Source of the DNA: Phragmites australis
Lineage: Eukaryota > Streptophyta > Magnoliopsida > Poales > Poaceae
Assembly: GCF_958298935.1 (NCBI RefSeq)
Contig: NC_084924.1
Location: forward strand, 26,447,819 to 26,511,818
DNA: 64,000 nt
Direction of reading: 5' to 3'
The position numbers were made by a program, and so were the translations under genes. Every line of letters starts with the position of its first letter. Position 1 is the stretch's first letter. Below, one piece after another: positions 10,061-21,784 of this stretch. Under the pieces are notes generated by a model, which was not told the origin of the DNA, did no database searches, and saw only the letters and a program-made list of their open reading frames with translations.

Positions 10061-12046
10061 TCGTGTTTCACACACCTGTGATTCACGCACCATCATCAAA
10101 CAACCTTCTGCGCGATATCCCTACGTTCCATGTTGCTACGACAATTACCATAATTCGCATCTCATCATTTTATAGTTCATTAGTCATGTTTAACTTACAA
10201 CCCATCCATACCCTTGTGTAAAGATAAGCATTAACTACCCATAAACCACTACTGACAGCTAGGCGAAAAGGAATATATGAAACATGGTACTATAAGTAAA
10301 TGGCATTCAAAATTAATAGCATGCATGTTTGAAATAAAGAACGCATTCGAAAACTGGGATCAAAATATTCAAGGACACTTTCCTCTTCCAACTTGCTGCT
10401 CAGACTCTTCAAAGGTTTGGTCCTGGAGATTCTCGAACTGCTCTTCGACTTCTCTCGAAATAAACCGGAAAAACACACAACAAAACTAACTAAGAACAGT
10501 ACACCAAATAATAGCTAATATCTGAGAAAAAGGTACTAAATAATAGTACACGCTGCTACGAAAGCGGGAGCACGAAAGCCTAAATCGGAGCTAGAACGAG
10601 AAAGATATGCTAAAAACAAGTTTTAGGGTTAATCTGAAAAAGAAAAGGACCTATTTTGAGTAAAACAGAAAGGTTAGGGGCCTTTTTGTAAAAATAGAGG
10701 GACCTAAATGTAATTTGGAAATGTTTAGGGGCTAAATTGTAAAAAGATAGGGCTTATAATTAATTTTAGAAGAGTTTGGGGATTATTTGCAAAATTACTA
10801 ATTACTGGAATTCTTGGAATTATTTTTGTATTAGAAAAGATTGAATTGCTGACTAGGCTGCTAACCGGGCTAGGTTAGATGTGGCATTCCACGTAGGAAG
10901 ATCTGCTAAGGTAGTCGGCTGACTTGGCGTCTGAGGTGGCACTAGGCTGACTGGGATTAAAGGGGACATGTGGCAATTTGTGATTGGTGGGTAAAGGGGT
11001 AAGTTGATGGTCTAATCTCAGTGCTCGGAATTGGATTGGACGGCTGGGGTTTGCTCCCAACGGATTTTGACCAGCGGTGGCAGTCTGGACGCCGGAGGGA
11101 GCACGGGACGGTGGCGATCTTGCTAGAGCTCGATGGAAGATGATGAGGGGTGTACGGGGAACTCGATTGACGGCTCACCTCGGGTGGCGCGGCTTGGGAA
11201 AGAGGTCGGCGCCGGAATAGGTGGCAGAGCTCGTTGGTTCATGTAGGCAACGGAGTTTCAACGGCAAAGAGGTGATGACTAGTGGTGGAAAAGACTCCAC
11301 ACGAGCTTGTGGTGCCGGAGATGCGCTCGGTTGCGGTGGAGAGGCGTCGGATGCAGCGGACGACGAGCTCGGTGCTTCAGCGACAATGGCAGGTGTCGGT
11401 GGCGCGAGTTCTAGGGTTTCAGCGCTCGGATTTTTTGGGGGAAAACAAAGGGGAGGGGTTGATATATATAGGGGCATGCACGTGTGAAGAATCCCGTCGG
11501 TTAGGGGGTCATTGGGATAGGATTTGGAGGCGGCGACAATCGGTGGAGTCCGAGATGGCGACGGCAGCGGTGGCACGAGGAACACGCTGATGCGTGGGCC
11601 CGGTGCGTCAGCAGAAGGGGAGGAGTGGCTGGGCTGGCGCAGAGAACGGGCCGACGCGAAGACTAGCCGGGAGACGGCCCAAGTGGGAGAGCAAGGCTGG
11701 GAGAAAGAGATAGGAGAGGTGCGGGCCAGGCCGAAAGGAACATGCCGAGAAAAAAATAGGAGGAAAAAGAAAAACGGCTTGAGAAGGAATTTCTGGATTT
11801 TCTTTTATGATTTGAATTGATTTCTTCCACAATTTTTAAACGGCGCTTCATGGGGTTTTTCAAAAAGGGAATTTTCCACACAATAAAAACCCTAATTCAT
11901 CTACTCCAACATGAATGCGATAAATAATTCCTAAATCAATTATTTGCTCCATAAATTAATATTTTTCTCTTTTGTTCAAGAGCTAACATAAATATCTATA
12001 ACAAAATTCATTACTATTTAAAAAATGTGATAATTAGGGTGTTACA
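10061..12046 (-). repeat. Tekay 3' LTR, truncated
   Basis: Matches 18831-20838 nearly base for base apart from scattered substitutions and small indels, for example the shared segment TTTCACACACCTG at both low ends. On the minus strand it starts TGTAACACCC at 12046. The distal third, present at 17759-18830 in the other LTR, is absent; sequence changes directly to Sirevirus RT at 10060. Confidence 0.9.
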
Positions 12047-12060
12047 AACCTACCCTCCTT
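12047..12060 (-). other. Polypurine tract of the Tekay element
   Basis: The minus strand reads AAGGAGGGTAGGTT just before the LTR start TGTAACACCC. This defines the 3' LTR. Confidence 0.8.
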
Positions 12061-12082
12061 AGAATGAATCTCGCCCTCAAGA

Positions 12083-12292
12083 TTATGAAGGATCGGAGAA
12101 GAGCTGCGGAAACTCGGCTTTGACGTCTGATTCTCTTTCCCATGTTGCTTCTTCTTCTGAATGGTGCCTCCACTGCACCTTGCACATATGGAAGCTCTTG
12201 TTTCTGGTGACTCGTTCTGACATCTCTAGAATCTTGACAGGATGCTCCATGTAGGTGAGATCCTCTCCAACTTCAATTTCTTCTAGGGGCAT
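12083..12292 (-). pseudogene. Integrase C-terminal chromodomain-like segment
   Basis: A 69-codon minus frame. After a short acidic lead (EEIEVGEDLTYMEHPVKIL) it has the chromovirus chromodomain-like core, with VQWRHHSEEEATWERESDV followed by an FPQLF end. In this clade such domains are thought to steer integration toward heterochromatin by binding methylated histone H3. The aromatic cage is usually incomplete in this subgroup and I see one clear Trp pair here. Upstream integrase frames are broken. Confidence 0.8.
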
Positions 12293-13472
12293 TTGCTCTT
12301 CAGGAACTCATAGGCATTTCTTCAACTGTGAGACATGGAAAACATCATGGATATCTGCTAGCTGAGGCGGTAACTCCAATTGATACACTACTTCTTGTTT
12401 TTCTAACACCTTAAAAGGTCCGATAAATCTGGGTGCAAGTTTTCCTTTGATTTTAAATCTGCGAAAACCTTTGATCGGTCAAACTCGAAGGTATACGAAA
12501 TCACCTACCTCAAAAGCCAACTCACGACATCGATGATCAGCATAACTCTTCTATCATGATTGAGATATTGTCATATTTTCTCTGATCTGTTGTACTTGTC
12601 TTTCTGCATCTCTTAAAATTTCTGGGCCAAACACTTGGCTTTCACCAGTCTCATCCCAGAACAACGGTGTTCTACATTTTCTTCCGTACATGGCTTCAAA
12701 TGGTGACATCTTCAAACTAGCCTGATAGCTATTATTGTAGGAGAACTCTGCATAAGGAAGACTTTTATCCCAACTAGCCTTGTTTTTCAAAGCACAAGCT
12801 CTCAACATATCCTCCAAAATTTCATTTACTCTCTCGGTTTGACCATCGTTCTATGGATGATATGCCAAAGTGAAGTTTAACTGGGTATCCAATGACTCAT
12901 GTAGTTTTTGCCAAAACCTAGAGGTAAGCTGTCTCCCTCTATCAGACACTATTATCTTAGGTACTCCATGCAAACACACAATTCTGGCAATATACAACTC
13001 AACGAGTCTAGTCATGTGTATGTGGTCTTCATTGGGATGAAATGAGCAACTTTTGTCAAACGATCCACTATTACCCAAATAGAATCATATCTAGATTGAG
13101 TTTTCGGGGCAATCCAACGACAAAATGCGTACTAATTTCCTCCCATTTCCACTCTGGTATCTTCAAAGGTTGAAGCAATCCAGCGGGTCTTTGATGTTTC
13201 ACTTTGACTCTCTAGCATATATCATATATTGCTACATACTCGGCAATTTCTCTCTTCATACCATACCACCAATATCGATCCTTAAGGTCTTGATACATCT
13301 TGGTGCTTCCGGGATGCATACAATATGCAGACTCATGTGCTTCTCGAAGGATAGTTTCCTTGATAGATTTGATATCCGGAACACAGATTCGTTTCTCAAA
13401 CCACACCATTTCATTCTCATCCATGGTAAAACATGTGGCTTTACCCTCCTTAATCTGTTTCTTGATATCCAA
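12293..13472 (-). pseudogene. Ty3 integrase (HHCC and DDE core), fragmented
   Basis: Minus-strand pieces in order: zinc-binding region (13472-13212, with HPGSTKMYQDLKDRYWWYGM), catalytic core (13078-12851, with GVPKIIVSDRGRQLTSRFW containing the second core Asp) and core end (12817-12554, NNSYQASLKMSPFEAMYGRK). The GPY/F region follows in broken frames at 12293-12550. Several stops and frameshifts separate the pieces, so it is inactive. Confidence 0.88.
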
Positions 13473-13490
13473 AATCTTCTCATCCTCGAG

Positions 13491-15153
13491 TTACCCTTTA
13501 TGAATTTCTTGTTCCAAAGTAGAATCAACTTCCATTACCACAGCTTCCATGTTGTTTACTAATCCGAGATTGAGCTTTTCGAACTCTTTGCATAACCCGG
13601 GTCGCCTATCTTGCATGGTCATTAGACTGAGATGAGCCTTTCTTCTCAAAGCATCAGCAACTACATTCACCTTTCCGGGATGATAGTTAATTCCCAAGTC
13701 ATAATCCTTGATAAGCTCTAACCATCTACGCTGCTGAGGTTGAGATCTGGCTGAGTGAAAATATACTTTCCGAATAGGTCTCACATCTCTTTCCGATCAA
13801 GTAGTGCCTCCAAATCTTGAGTGCATGAACTATGGCAGCTAACTCCAAATCATGTGTCGGGTATTGTTCCTCATGCTTCCTCAATTGCCTTGATGCATAA
13901 GCTACAATGTGGCCTTCTTGCTTAAGAATACATCCTAATCCTTTTCGAGAGACATCACAATATACGGAGAATGGCTTCTGTGTATCTGGCATAACTAGTA
14001 CTGTCGCAGATGTTAATCTTTTCTTCAACTCTTCAAAACTTGCCTCACAAGCAGGGGTCCATTTAAATGTTTTACCCTTCTCAACTAACCGGGTGATAGG
14101 CTTTGCAATCTTGGAGAAACCTTCTATAAAACGACGGTAGTAACCAGCTAATCCAAGGAAACTACAGATCTCAAAGACATTCTGGGGAGACTTCCAATTC
14201 AAAACATCCTCTACCTTACTTGGATCAACTGCTATTCGTCTAGCGGAGATGACATGACTGTGAAAAGAAATTTGGTCTAGCCAAAATTCACATTTGCTCA
14301 GCTTAGCATACAACTGATTGTCGCTAAGTCTTTGTAGAACCAAACTCAGATGGTCTACATGTTCCTCTTCATCCTTTGAGAAAATTAGGATGTTGTCTAT
14401 AAATACTACCACAAACTGATCCAAATACTCCATGAATACCTTGTTCATCAAATACATGAAGTAGACAGGGGCATTGGTCAATCCGAAAGACATGATCGTA
14501 TACTCATATAATCCATAACGGGTGACGAAAGCTGTCTTAGGAATGTCCAATGCTCGAATCTTTAACTGATGATAACCTGAGCCAAGATCGATCTTGGAGA
14601 ATACACATGCTCCTCTAAGCTGATCAAACAAGTCATCGATCCTGTGAAGAGGGTATTTATTCTTGATGGTTACCTCATTCAAGGCTCGATAATTTATACA
14701 CATCCTTTGGGTATCGCCCTTCTTGGGTACGAATATTACTGGTGCACCCCATGGTGACGAACTAGGTCGGATATAACCTTTGTCTAACAACTCTTGCAAT
14801 TGTTCCTTAAGTTCCGCTAGCTGATTAGCAGCCATTCTACACAGCATTTTAGATATAAGAGCCGTACCAGGTACTAGTTCTATAACAAACCCGATGTCAC
14901 GGTCAAGTGGCATACCTGACAAATCTTCTAGAAAAACATCCAGATACTCGCAAATAACTGGAATGCTCTCGATTGGGGTTCCATCAGCTTGATTGATTAT
15001 TCCTCTGACTGCTGATGGTACTTTTGCAACATATTCCACTTCATCTCCTTCTTTAGAAGTCAGGCGGACAGCTTTTCTCACACAGTCTATAATTCCATTG
15101 AATTTGCCTAACCAATCCATTCCTACAATGACATCTATCCCTTCTGATTCCAA
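13491..15153 (-). pseudogene. Ty3 pol: protease end, RT and RNase H
   Basis: The long minus frame 15153-13726 (475 codons) covers protease C-terminus ([14 protein letters not shown]), RT ([51 protein letters not shown]) and RNase H start ([16 protein letters not shown]). The frame 13784-13491 continues RNase H ([21 protein letters not shown]). The catalytic RT loop reads VFIDNIL, so the second Asp of the DD pair is Asn. The frame break near 13726-13784 sits inside RNase H. Inactive but well preserved. Confidence 0.93.
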
Positions 15154-15176
15154 AATGATAAGGTTTGCCAGAAATT

Positions 15177-16560
15177 CTACCCCCTTATTCTAATACTAAG
15201 GTTAGGGCATATATACCTTGCTTTCATTTCTCCACGTAGGGAGCTAAAAACCATTCTATGCTTCATAAGAGTTATAGGTAGAGTGTATCTTGCCACATAC
15301 TTGGTTGATATAAATGAATATGATACTCTAGAATTAAATAATACTGTAGCGGGGTTGGAGTTGATGAGGAACATACCGATCACGACATCAGTTGCATCTT
15401 GAGCTTCATCAACTGCCACCTGGTTCACACGACCTCTAGCAACATTATGCTTTGCGTGATTCTGGGGTTGACTCCCATTGCGTTCTGTTGCTGGTTTGAT
15501 CCTTGGGCGGGTGGTTGACTTTGACGCTTCTGAGGACACTGATAGGCAAAGTGTCCTTCTACTCCACAATGGAAACAAGGTTTGCCTTTGGTTGAAACTT
15601 GAGTGTTGTTACCGGCGTTGTTGTTCCTTTGAGAGGTCTGATTTGAAGTGCAGGGCACCTGAAAATTGGAGCACGGGTACTGTCCCGCATTCCTGGATGT
15701 GTTCTGATTTGTAGCCTGTGTTATGGTCTGGTTGTATTGCTGACCAGAATGATTCATAGATCCTTACTAAGATGAGTCATAACGGGGCCTGGTGTTGCTG
15801 CTTAACTGACCTGGGCGGTCCATCTTACGCTTGCGCTCAATCATGTTTCTCTTGTGCTCCAAGATGATAGCACGGTCTACAAGGGCATGGAAATTCTTGA
15901 ATTCATGAGAAGCCAGAGACTACTGTAGTCCATCATTCAGGCCTTCTAAGAAATAGTCTTGCTTCTTCTCATCAGTATCCACATCTTCTGGTGCATACCA
16001 GGACAACTGAGTGAAATTAGTGACATGCTCACTCATAGTCATTCCTCCTTGCTTGAGTGATAGGAATTACTTTCTTTTGATTTTGATTGATCCTTGGGGG
16101 ATATGATGAGCGCAGAAAGCAATCTTGAACTCCTGCCAGTTGATGCTGTCAGGTTCTTCATGAGCAGCGACATAGGCATCCCACCAGTCTGTGGTAGGTC
16201 CCATCAGTTAGTGTGAAGCGAACAAAACCTTCTCCCTGGTGTTGCACTAAGCAACTGAAACTTTCTTCTCGATGACCTTGAGCCAGTTATCAGCGTCCAT
16301 TGGTTTAATAGCATAAGAGAAGGTAGGTGGCTTAGTCCTTTGAAACTCTCCGAGCTTGTCACGGGGTTGTTGTGGCGGTGCAGGGGCAACAACGAAGTGA
16401 TTCTGCTTCATTTGGGTCATTATGTGGGCCACTCCTTAAAGAATCTGAGTTTGTACTACCAGAAACTGCTCGAGGGAAGGCTGCGGTGGTGGAGGGGAAT
16501 TGTCATTGCCTTGTCCATCACAAGCATTGCCATTAACGTTGACACGGTTCCTTAGGTTCA
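15177..16560 (-). pseudogene. Tekay gag and protease N-terminus
   Basis: Minus-strand gag pieces: N-terminal part (16432-16247, with PTFSYAIKPMDADNWLK), matrix/capsid body in broken frames (16200-15760), then a Gln/Asn-rich region with a CCHC knuckle at about 15575 (CFHCGVEGHFAYQC). The frame 15578-15177 runs into protease, whose active-site region reads NSRVSYSFIS where DSGASHSFIS is usual, so the catalytic Asp is lost. Confidence 0.88.
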
Positions 16561-17036
16561 CCATCTGACATAGGTCTAGGAAGATAAGGAAACAAGGAAA
16601 TAGACATAACAATAGAAGTAAGAACGGACAGAAAAAGGATAGAGATAGACTGCCAAACTAACTAATATATTAATATCATGATGCATCCATCAAGAAGCTC
16701 TTCACTATACATCACCCACTCAAACAAAGATCCAAATCATTACAAAGCACACCACCAACTCACTCCTAACTAACACGCTATTCTAACGACTCAAAATATC
16801 TAAAAGTAACCTCCTAAATGAACTCATAACTCTACCGACATCTCAGGGTGCTGGTGCCGGACGACGATGGCCTGAAGGCAGCGTGGGGAGCGCGGAGTCT
16901 CTTCCTCAGACTCGGAGTCAGAAGAAGAAGTCTACCAACAATTCGGGTGATGACGCTTCTTGTTCCGTAGTTCACTCTGCGCTAACATATTGTAACTCCT
17001 TAATGGTATGATCCAACTCACGACTCAGCTCCAAAG
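16561..17036 (-). other. Spacer between the upstream ORF and gag
   Basis: No frame I can support. The 66-codon frame at 16972-17172 overlaps the end of the upstream ORF in another phase and looks like a shadow. Confidence 0.4.
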
Positions 17037-17573
17037 CTAGGGCGGTCTGCTCTCCAAGCCTGGTAGTTCGTTCTGCATGACGGGTGTAATGGTGATGTCG
17101 GTGTAGCCACTCACATGCTGGGGGTAATGGTTGAGCTGAGTGAAGATCAGGTCGTTGCTGTGGCGGTGACAAAGGACCAGAAGGGCTTGGTGTGCAACGT
17201 CATGAATTCCAGCCTCGAAAGTAGCTCTCGGTGAGATGGCATGGTGAATGCTCGTCACTTGGTAGGATCCATGCTCTGGTAGTGAGCCGTAGATCACCAC
17301 TTCAACTTTCCACTCAGGAGGAGCATCGACATACTCAATCTTTACTCCTGCATACTCAAGTGCCTTCTCGGATCCCAGATTGTGAAGTATCTCCCAAAGC
17401 TTGGTGGGGAACCATCCTGCACAGCGTCCATCGGAGTGGAAGATACGGCTCCAACGCTGAACACGGGGCGGCTGCTGCGGTCTTGCAAAAGCCATAGCAC
17501 GGGTCGGGGTCAACGATCGAGCATTGAGACGACCACCAGTGTGCTTGCGTGCAGTCTGACAAGTCCGGGCCAT
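17037..17573 (-). CDS. Upstream ORF (ORF0 position) with histone H3-like N-terminus
   Basis: An intact 178-codon frame between the primer-binding site and gag. The ATG is about 185 nt after the LTR. The first residues are MARTCQTARKHTGGR. Aligned with the H3 tail, 11 of the first 13 post-Met positions agree, including the A-R-K around Lys9; K4 is Cys, S10 is His and K14 is Arg. A Pro/Arg-rich segment follows to about residue 40, then an uncharacterised, probably folded part (LWEILHNLGSEKALEYAG and a region rich in His and aromatic residues). I do not recognise the rest. An ORF upstream of gag is known in some plant Ty3 elements (for example RIRE2 orf0), with unknown role. The frame is intact although gag and pol are broken, which may be chance or slower decay. 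Confidence 0.65.
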   Translation of the reverse strand: MARTCQTARKHTGGRLNARSLTPTRAMAFARPQQPPRVQRWSRIFHSDGRCAGWFPTKLWEILHNLGSEKALEYAGVKIEYVDAPPEWKVEVVIYGSLPEHGSYQVTSIHHAISPRATFEAGIHDVAHQALLVLCHRHSNDLIFTQLNHYPQHVSGYTDITITPVMQNELPGLESRPP

Positions 17574-17740
17574 CTATAACATTTTGAAAAGAACAGGGAG
17601 AGTCAGTAATAGGGTTTAAACAGCATAAGCCAAGAAAAGCACAAAAAAGCCAAGGCAGAGTTTTTCGAAAATAGTTTTCTTAACAAAAATAATCCTTAAG
17701 ACTCGACCACTCTAACTAGGCTCGCATCCTACGGTCAACA

Positions 17741-17758
17741 CGGCTCTGGTACCACCTC
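17741..17758 (-). other. Primer-binding site of the Tekay element
   Basis: The minus strand reads GGTGGTACCAGAGCCG just downstream of the LTR end. It differs by one base (C for T) from the Met-tRNA type TGGTATCAGAGC. Confidence 0.75.
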
Positions 17759-20700
17759 TATCACACCTGGTTTCATAAAGGGGAAAAACCAGATACAAAC
17801 CACATGTATGCCAGGATCAAGTTTCATACATGCAACGACTTCATCAGTGTATCACACACAGTGTCATTATTACAATGTTTAACTTAAACAAAATAGATAG
17901 ACCTCAAAGTCTTTAACTAAGGCACACAAACTAAACACAGCGAAGCACCCATCTTCCACAGGCAATTGACCTGGGGAACCAGCAGCCTAGAAATCTTCGT
18001 CCTCATCGATGTAGAAGTCTGGCTCTCCTTCAATATCTCCATTGTCTAAGCAGCGGTTTGATGCACATTTGGATGAAAATAGCAAGTGTGAGTACATAAT
18101 GTACTCCGCAAGTGTGGGAAATATATGACATGCAAGCTTGATTAAAGAAATAGACTATAATAGGTAAATTTCCATCAATGCAAACTATGCTATCGTAAAA
18201 GAGTAATAAAAACACCCTATTTAACTATGTGATTCATCACTAGACGTCCAACTCCTAGGAATATCTCCACATGTTTCCCAACTACCTGAATTCCACATCA
18301 GGGTCCCAAACCAACCAACTTGATACTCATCACAGGTAACCAAGAACCATCCACTTGACATTTACCCTTCACAAGTAACCAACCAAATCAACTAAACCAA
18401 ACCAACTAATTATGTGAGGATCCACGTCTCTCGTAACCATGAGCACGACTGATATATCATATTTTACACTCTACAGAGGTTGTCCAGCTTTCCCCTTGAG
18501 TCATGATTTTCTTGTTGCCGTGTCAGCCAAGCACTTAACACACGCCAGTGGTGTGTCGCTCGGAGAACGCTACAAGGCTGTTACAGAGCATCCTCCCAAC
18601 AAGAATAAGCCTGCTAAGGTTCCACCCCCGTCAAAGTGGAGTCACACCACCCAAAAGACCCCTCATGTGCCTTATAGCTCCGAAAAGAATCACTCTTCTC
18701 TTCCACTAAACCACTAGTGGCTCATTCTATGCTGAGGATACGCTAATTACTAAGCCAGGCCGTACCCATATAAGCCTTGTGGTTGGACGTTACTTCTTGG
18801 GTTTCACACACCTGTAGTCACTACCACCCACCATCGTGTTTCACACACCTGCGATTCACGCACCATCATCAAACAACCTTCTTCTAGATATCCCTACGTT
18901 CCATGTTGCTACGATAATTACTATAATTCCCATCTCATCACTTTATATTTCATTAGTCATGTTTAATTGACAACCCATCCATACCCTTGTGCAAAGCTAA
19001 GCATTAACTACCCATAAACCACTACTGACAGCTAGGAGACAACGAATATATGGAATATGGTACTATAAGTAAATGGGATTCAAAATTAATAGCATGCATG
19101 TTTGAAATAAATAATGTATTCAAAAACTGGGATCAAAATGTTCAAGGACATTTGCCTCTTCCAACTTGCTGCTCGGACTTTTTAAAGGCTTGGTCATGGA
19201 GATTCTCGAACTGCTCTTCGACTGCTCTCAAAACAAACTAAAAACGCACACAACAAAACTAACTAAGAATAGTACACCAAACAATAGCTAACATCTAAGA
19301 AAAATGTACTAAACAATAGTACACACTGCTACAAAAGCGGGAGCGCAAAAGCCTAAATCGTAGCTAGAATGAGAAAGATATGCTAAAAACAAGTTTTAGG
19401 GTTAATCTAAAAAAGAAAATAACCTATTTTGAATAAAAAAGAAAGGTTATGGGCCTTTTTGTAAAAATAGAGGGACCTAAATGTAATTCTAGGGGCTAAA
19501 TTGTAAAAAGAAAGGGGCTTATAATGAATTTCAGAAGAGTTTGGGGCTTATTTGCAAAATTACCAATTTCTGGAATTCTTGGAATTATTTTTGTATTAGA
19601 AAAGATAGAATTGCTGACTGGGCTAGGTTAGCTGAGGTGGCATTCCACGTAGGCAGATCTGCTAAGGTGGCCGGCTGACTTGGCGGCTAAGGTGGCACTG
19701 GGCTGAGTGGGATTAAGGGGGAGATGTGGCAATTTGTAATTGGTGGGTGAAGGGGTAAGTTGATGGTCTAATCTCAGCGCTCGAAATTGGATTGGAAGGC
19801 TGGGGTTTGCTCCTGACGGGTTTCGGTGGTCTTGCCGGTAGAGGGAGCACGGGACGGCGGCGATCTTACCGGTGCTCGATGAAAACGTTGTTGCTGGGTG
19901 CGGGAAGCGAGGCGAGTGGTGGAAGACAATGAGGGGCGTACGGGGAACTCGATTGACGGCTCGCCTCGGGTGGCGCAGCTCGAGAAAGAGGTCAGCGACG
20001 GAAGAGGTGGTGGATCTCCTCGATTCGCATCGGCGACGGAGTTCCAGCGGTGAAGAGGCGACGACAAGCGGTGGAAAAGACTCCACACGAGCTTGCGGTG
20101 CTAGAGATGCACTCGGATGCGGTGGAAAGGTGGCGGATGCAGCGGACGCCGAGCTCGATGCTTTAGCGGCAATGGCGGGCAGGCGGCGGCGCGAGTTCTA
20201 GGGTTTCAACACTCAGATTTTTTAAGAAAACAGAGGGGAGGGGCAGATATATATAGGGGCATGCACGCGTGAAGAATCCTGTCGGTTGGGGGTTGTTGGG
20301 ATAGGATTCAGAGGCGGCGGCAGCCGGTGGAGTCTGAGACGGCGACGACAACGGTGGCACGAGGAACACGCTGACACGTGGGCCCGGTGCGTCAGCGGAA
20401 GGGGAGGAGCGGCTGAGCGGCAGGGCTGGCGCGGAGAATGGGCCGACGCGGAGACTGGCCAGGAGTCGGCCCAAGTGCGAGAGCAAGGCCGGGAGAAAGA
20501 GAGAGGAGAGGCGTGGGCAGGGCCGAAAGTAATGGGCCCAGAAAAAATAGGAGGAAAAAGAAAAATGGCCCGAGAAGGAATTTCTAGATTTTCTTTTATG
20601 ATCTGAATTTATTTCTTCCACAATTTTTAAACGGCGCTTTGCGAGGTTTTTCAAAAAGGAAATTTTCCGCACAATAAAAACCCTAATGCACCTACTTCAA

Positions 20701-20838
20701 CATGAATGCGACAAATAATTCCTAAATCAATTATTTGCTCCATAAATTAATATTTTTCTCTATGGTTTCAAGAGCTAACATAAATACCTCTAACAAAATC
20801 CATTACTATTTCAAAAATATGAAAATTAAGGTGTTCCA
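17759..20838 (-). repeat. Tekay 5' LTR, full length (3080 bp)
   Basis: On the minus strand it starts TGGAACACC (ancestral TGTAACACC) at 20838 and ends GGTGTGATA at 17759, with decayed inverted ends. Its distal part (17759-18060) resembles the start of the solo LTR at 34368, showing the same broad family. The flank is ACTTG (20839-20843); the partner flank is deleted. Long open frames on both strands in the GC-rich part (19628-20672) are compositional noise. Confidence 0.88.
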
Positions 20839-21560
20839 ACTTGACACCAGGAACCTGAGAAGCTTGCCAGATGGAGCACCGAACGTGCATTTTTCGGGAT
20901 TAAGCATCATACAGTACTTCCTGAGGCTGTCGAATTTTTCCTTGAGATTCGACAATCAATGCATCTTCGGTTCTAGACTTGACTACAATTTCATTGACAT
21001 ATGCTTCTACATTGCACCCAATTTAGGGCTGTAAACAGTTCTGAATACACCGTTGATAAGTAGCACTAGCATTTTTTAACCCGTAAGGCATCTTTACATA
21101 GCAGAATACACTAAAAGGAGTGGTAAAAGATGCTTTCTCCTTATCGTCTATTCCCATGCTAATTTAGTGATATCCTGAATAGGCATCTAAACAACATAGT
21201 AATGCACAACATGTCATGGAGTCGACGATCTGGTCGATGGGAGGAAGAGGAAAAGGATCCTTGGGACATGCTTTGTTGAGGTCGATAAAGTCAACGCACA
21301 TTCTCAATGTGCCATTAGCTTTCTTGACAAGGATGGGATTCACCGGCCATGTAGGATGACGAATCTCTCGAATGAACCCCGCCTTTAGGAGTTTGCCAAC
21401 CTCCTCCTGTATGGCTTGCTTCTTGTCATCCGCAAATCTTTGCTGCTTCTACATCACAGGTTTGGAGTTAGGCATAACAGCTAGTTGATGCTCAATCACC
21501 TCCTTAGAGACTCCGGGCATATCAGACGGTTGCCACATAATCACCTCTTGGTTTGCCCAA
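20839..21560 (-). pseudogene. Tat-type reverse transcriptase, truncated
   Basis: Minus-strand translation in broken frames shows the RT core: an RMCVDFIDLNKACPKDPFPL-type block at about 21250-21310, the MPYGLKNA-type block at about 21085, and the catalytic-loop region at about 20985-21000 (reading AYVNEIVVKSR, so the DD motif is lost). It is interrupted at 20839 by the Tekay LTR. Confidence 0.85.
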
Positions 21561-21784
21561 AGGAAAGTGATGATCTTGAGTTCCTATTTAGGGTCGAGGT
21601 TAGCTTCAACCTTAACCATCTTTGCTAGTTCAAACAGGTTGAGGGTTATTGCCTTGACGCCACGGTCACCCCTTTTGTGGTCAGCGTCGTCGTTGGTCTC
21701 ACCCTTGGCGGCATCGTTGGACTATCAAGTATCAGTAGGACTTAAAACCTTGGATTCCTTGATCTCAATGGTGTCTTGATGCTT

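Larger units (their letters stand above)
10061..20838 (-). mobile_element. Tekay/Del-type Ty3 chromovirus with long LTRs
   Basis: Two copies of the same LTR (10061-12046 partial, 17759-20838 full) flank a 5.7 kb internal region containing PBS, an extra ORF, gag with CCHC knuckle, protease, RT, RNase H, integrase and a chromodomain-like tail, all on the minus strand. The LTR of about 3 kb and the C-terminal chromodomain point to the Tekay (Del) clade. Gag and pol carry several stops, frameshifts and catalytic substitutions. About 1.07 kb of the 3' LTR's distal end is missing at the junction with the Sirevirus. Confidence 0.9.

Noticed and set aside
11175..11832. Several overlapping open frames on both strands, Pro/Ser- or Gly/Arg-rich
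   Set aside because: They lie in the GC-rich part of the Tekay LTR and recur in the other LTR at 19628-20672. Both strands are open in several phases, which is compositional, and there are no domains.
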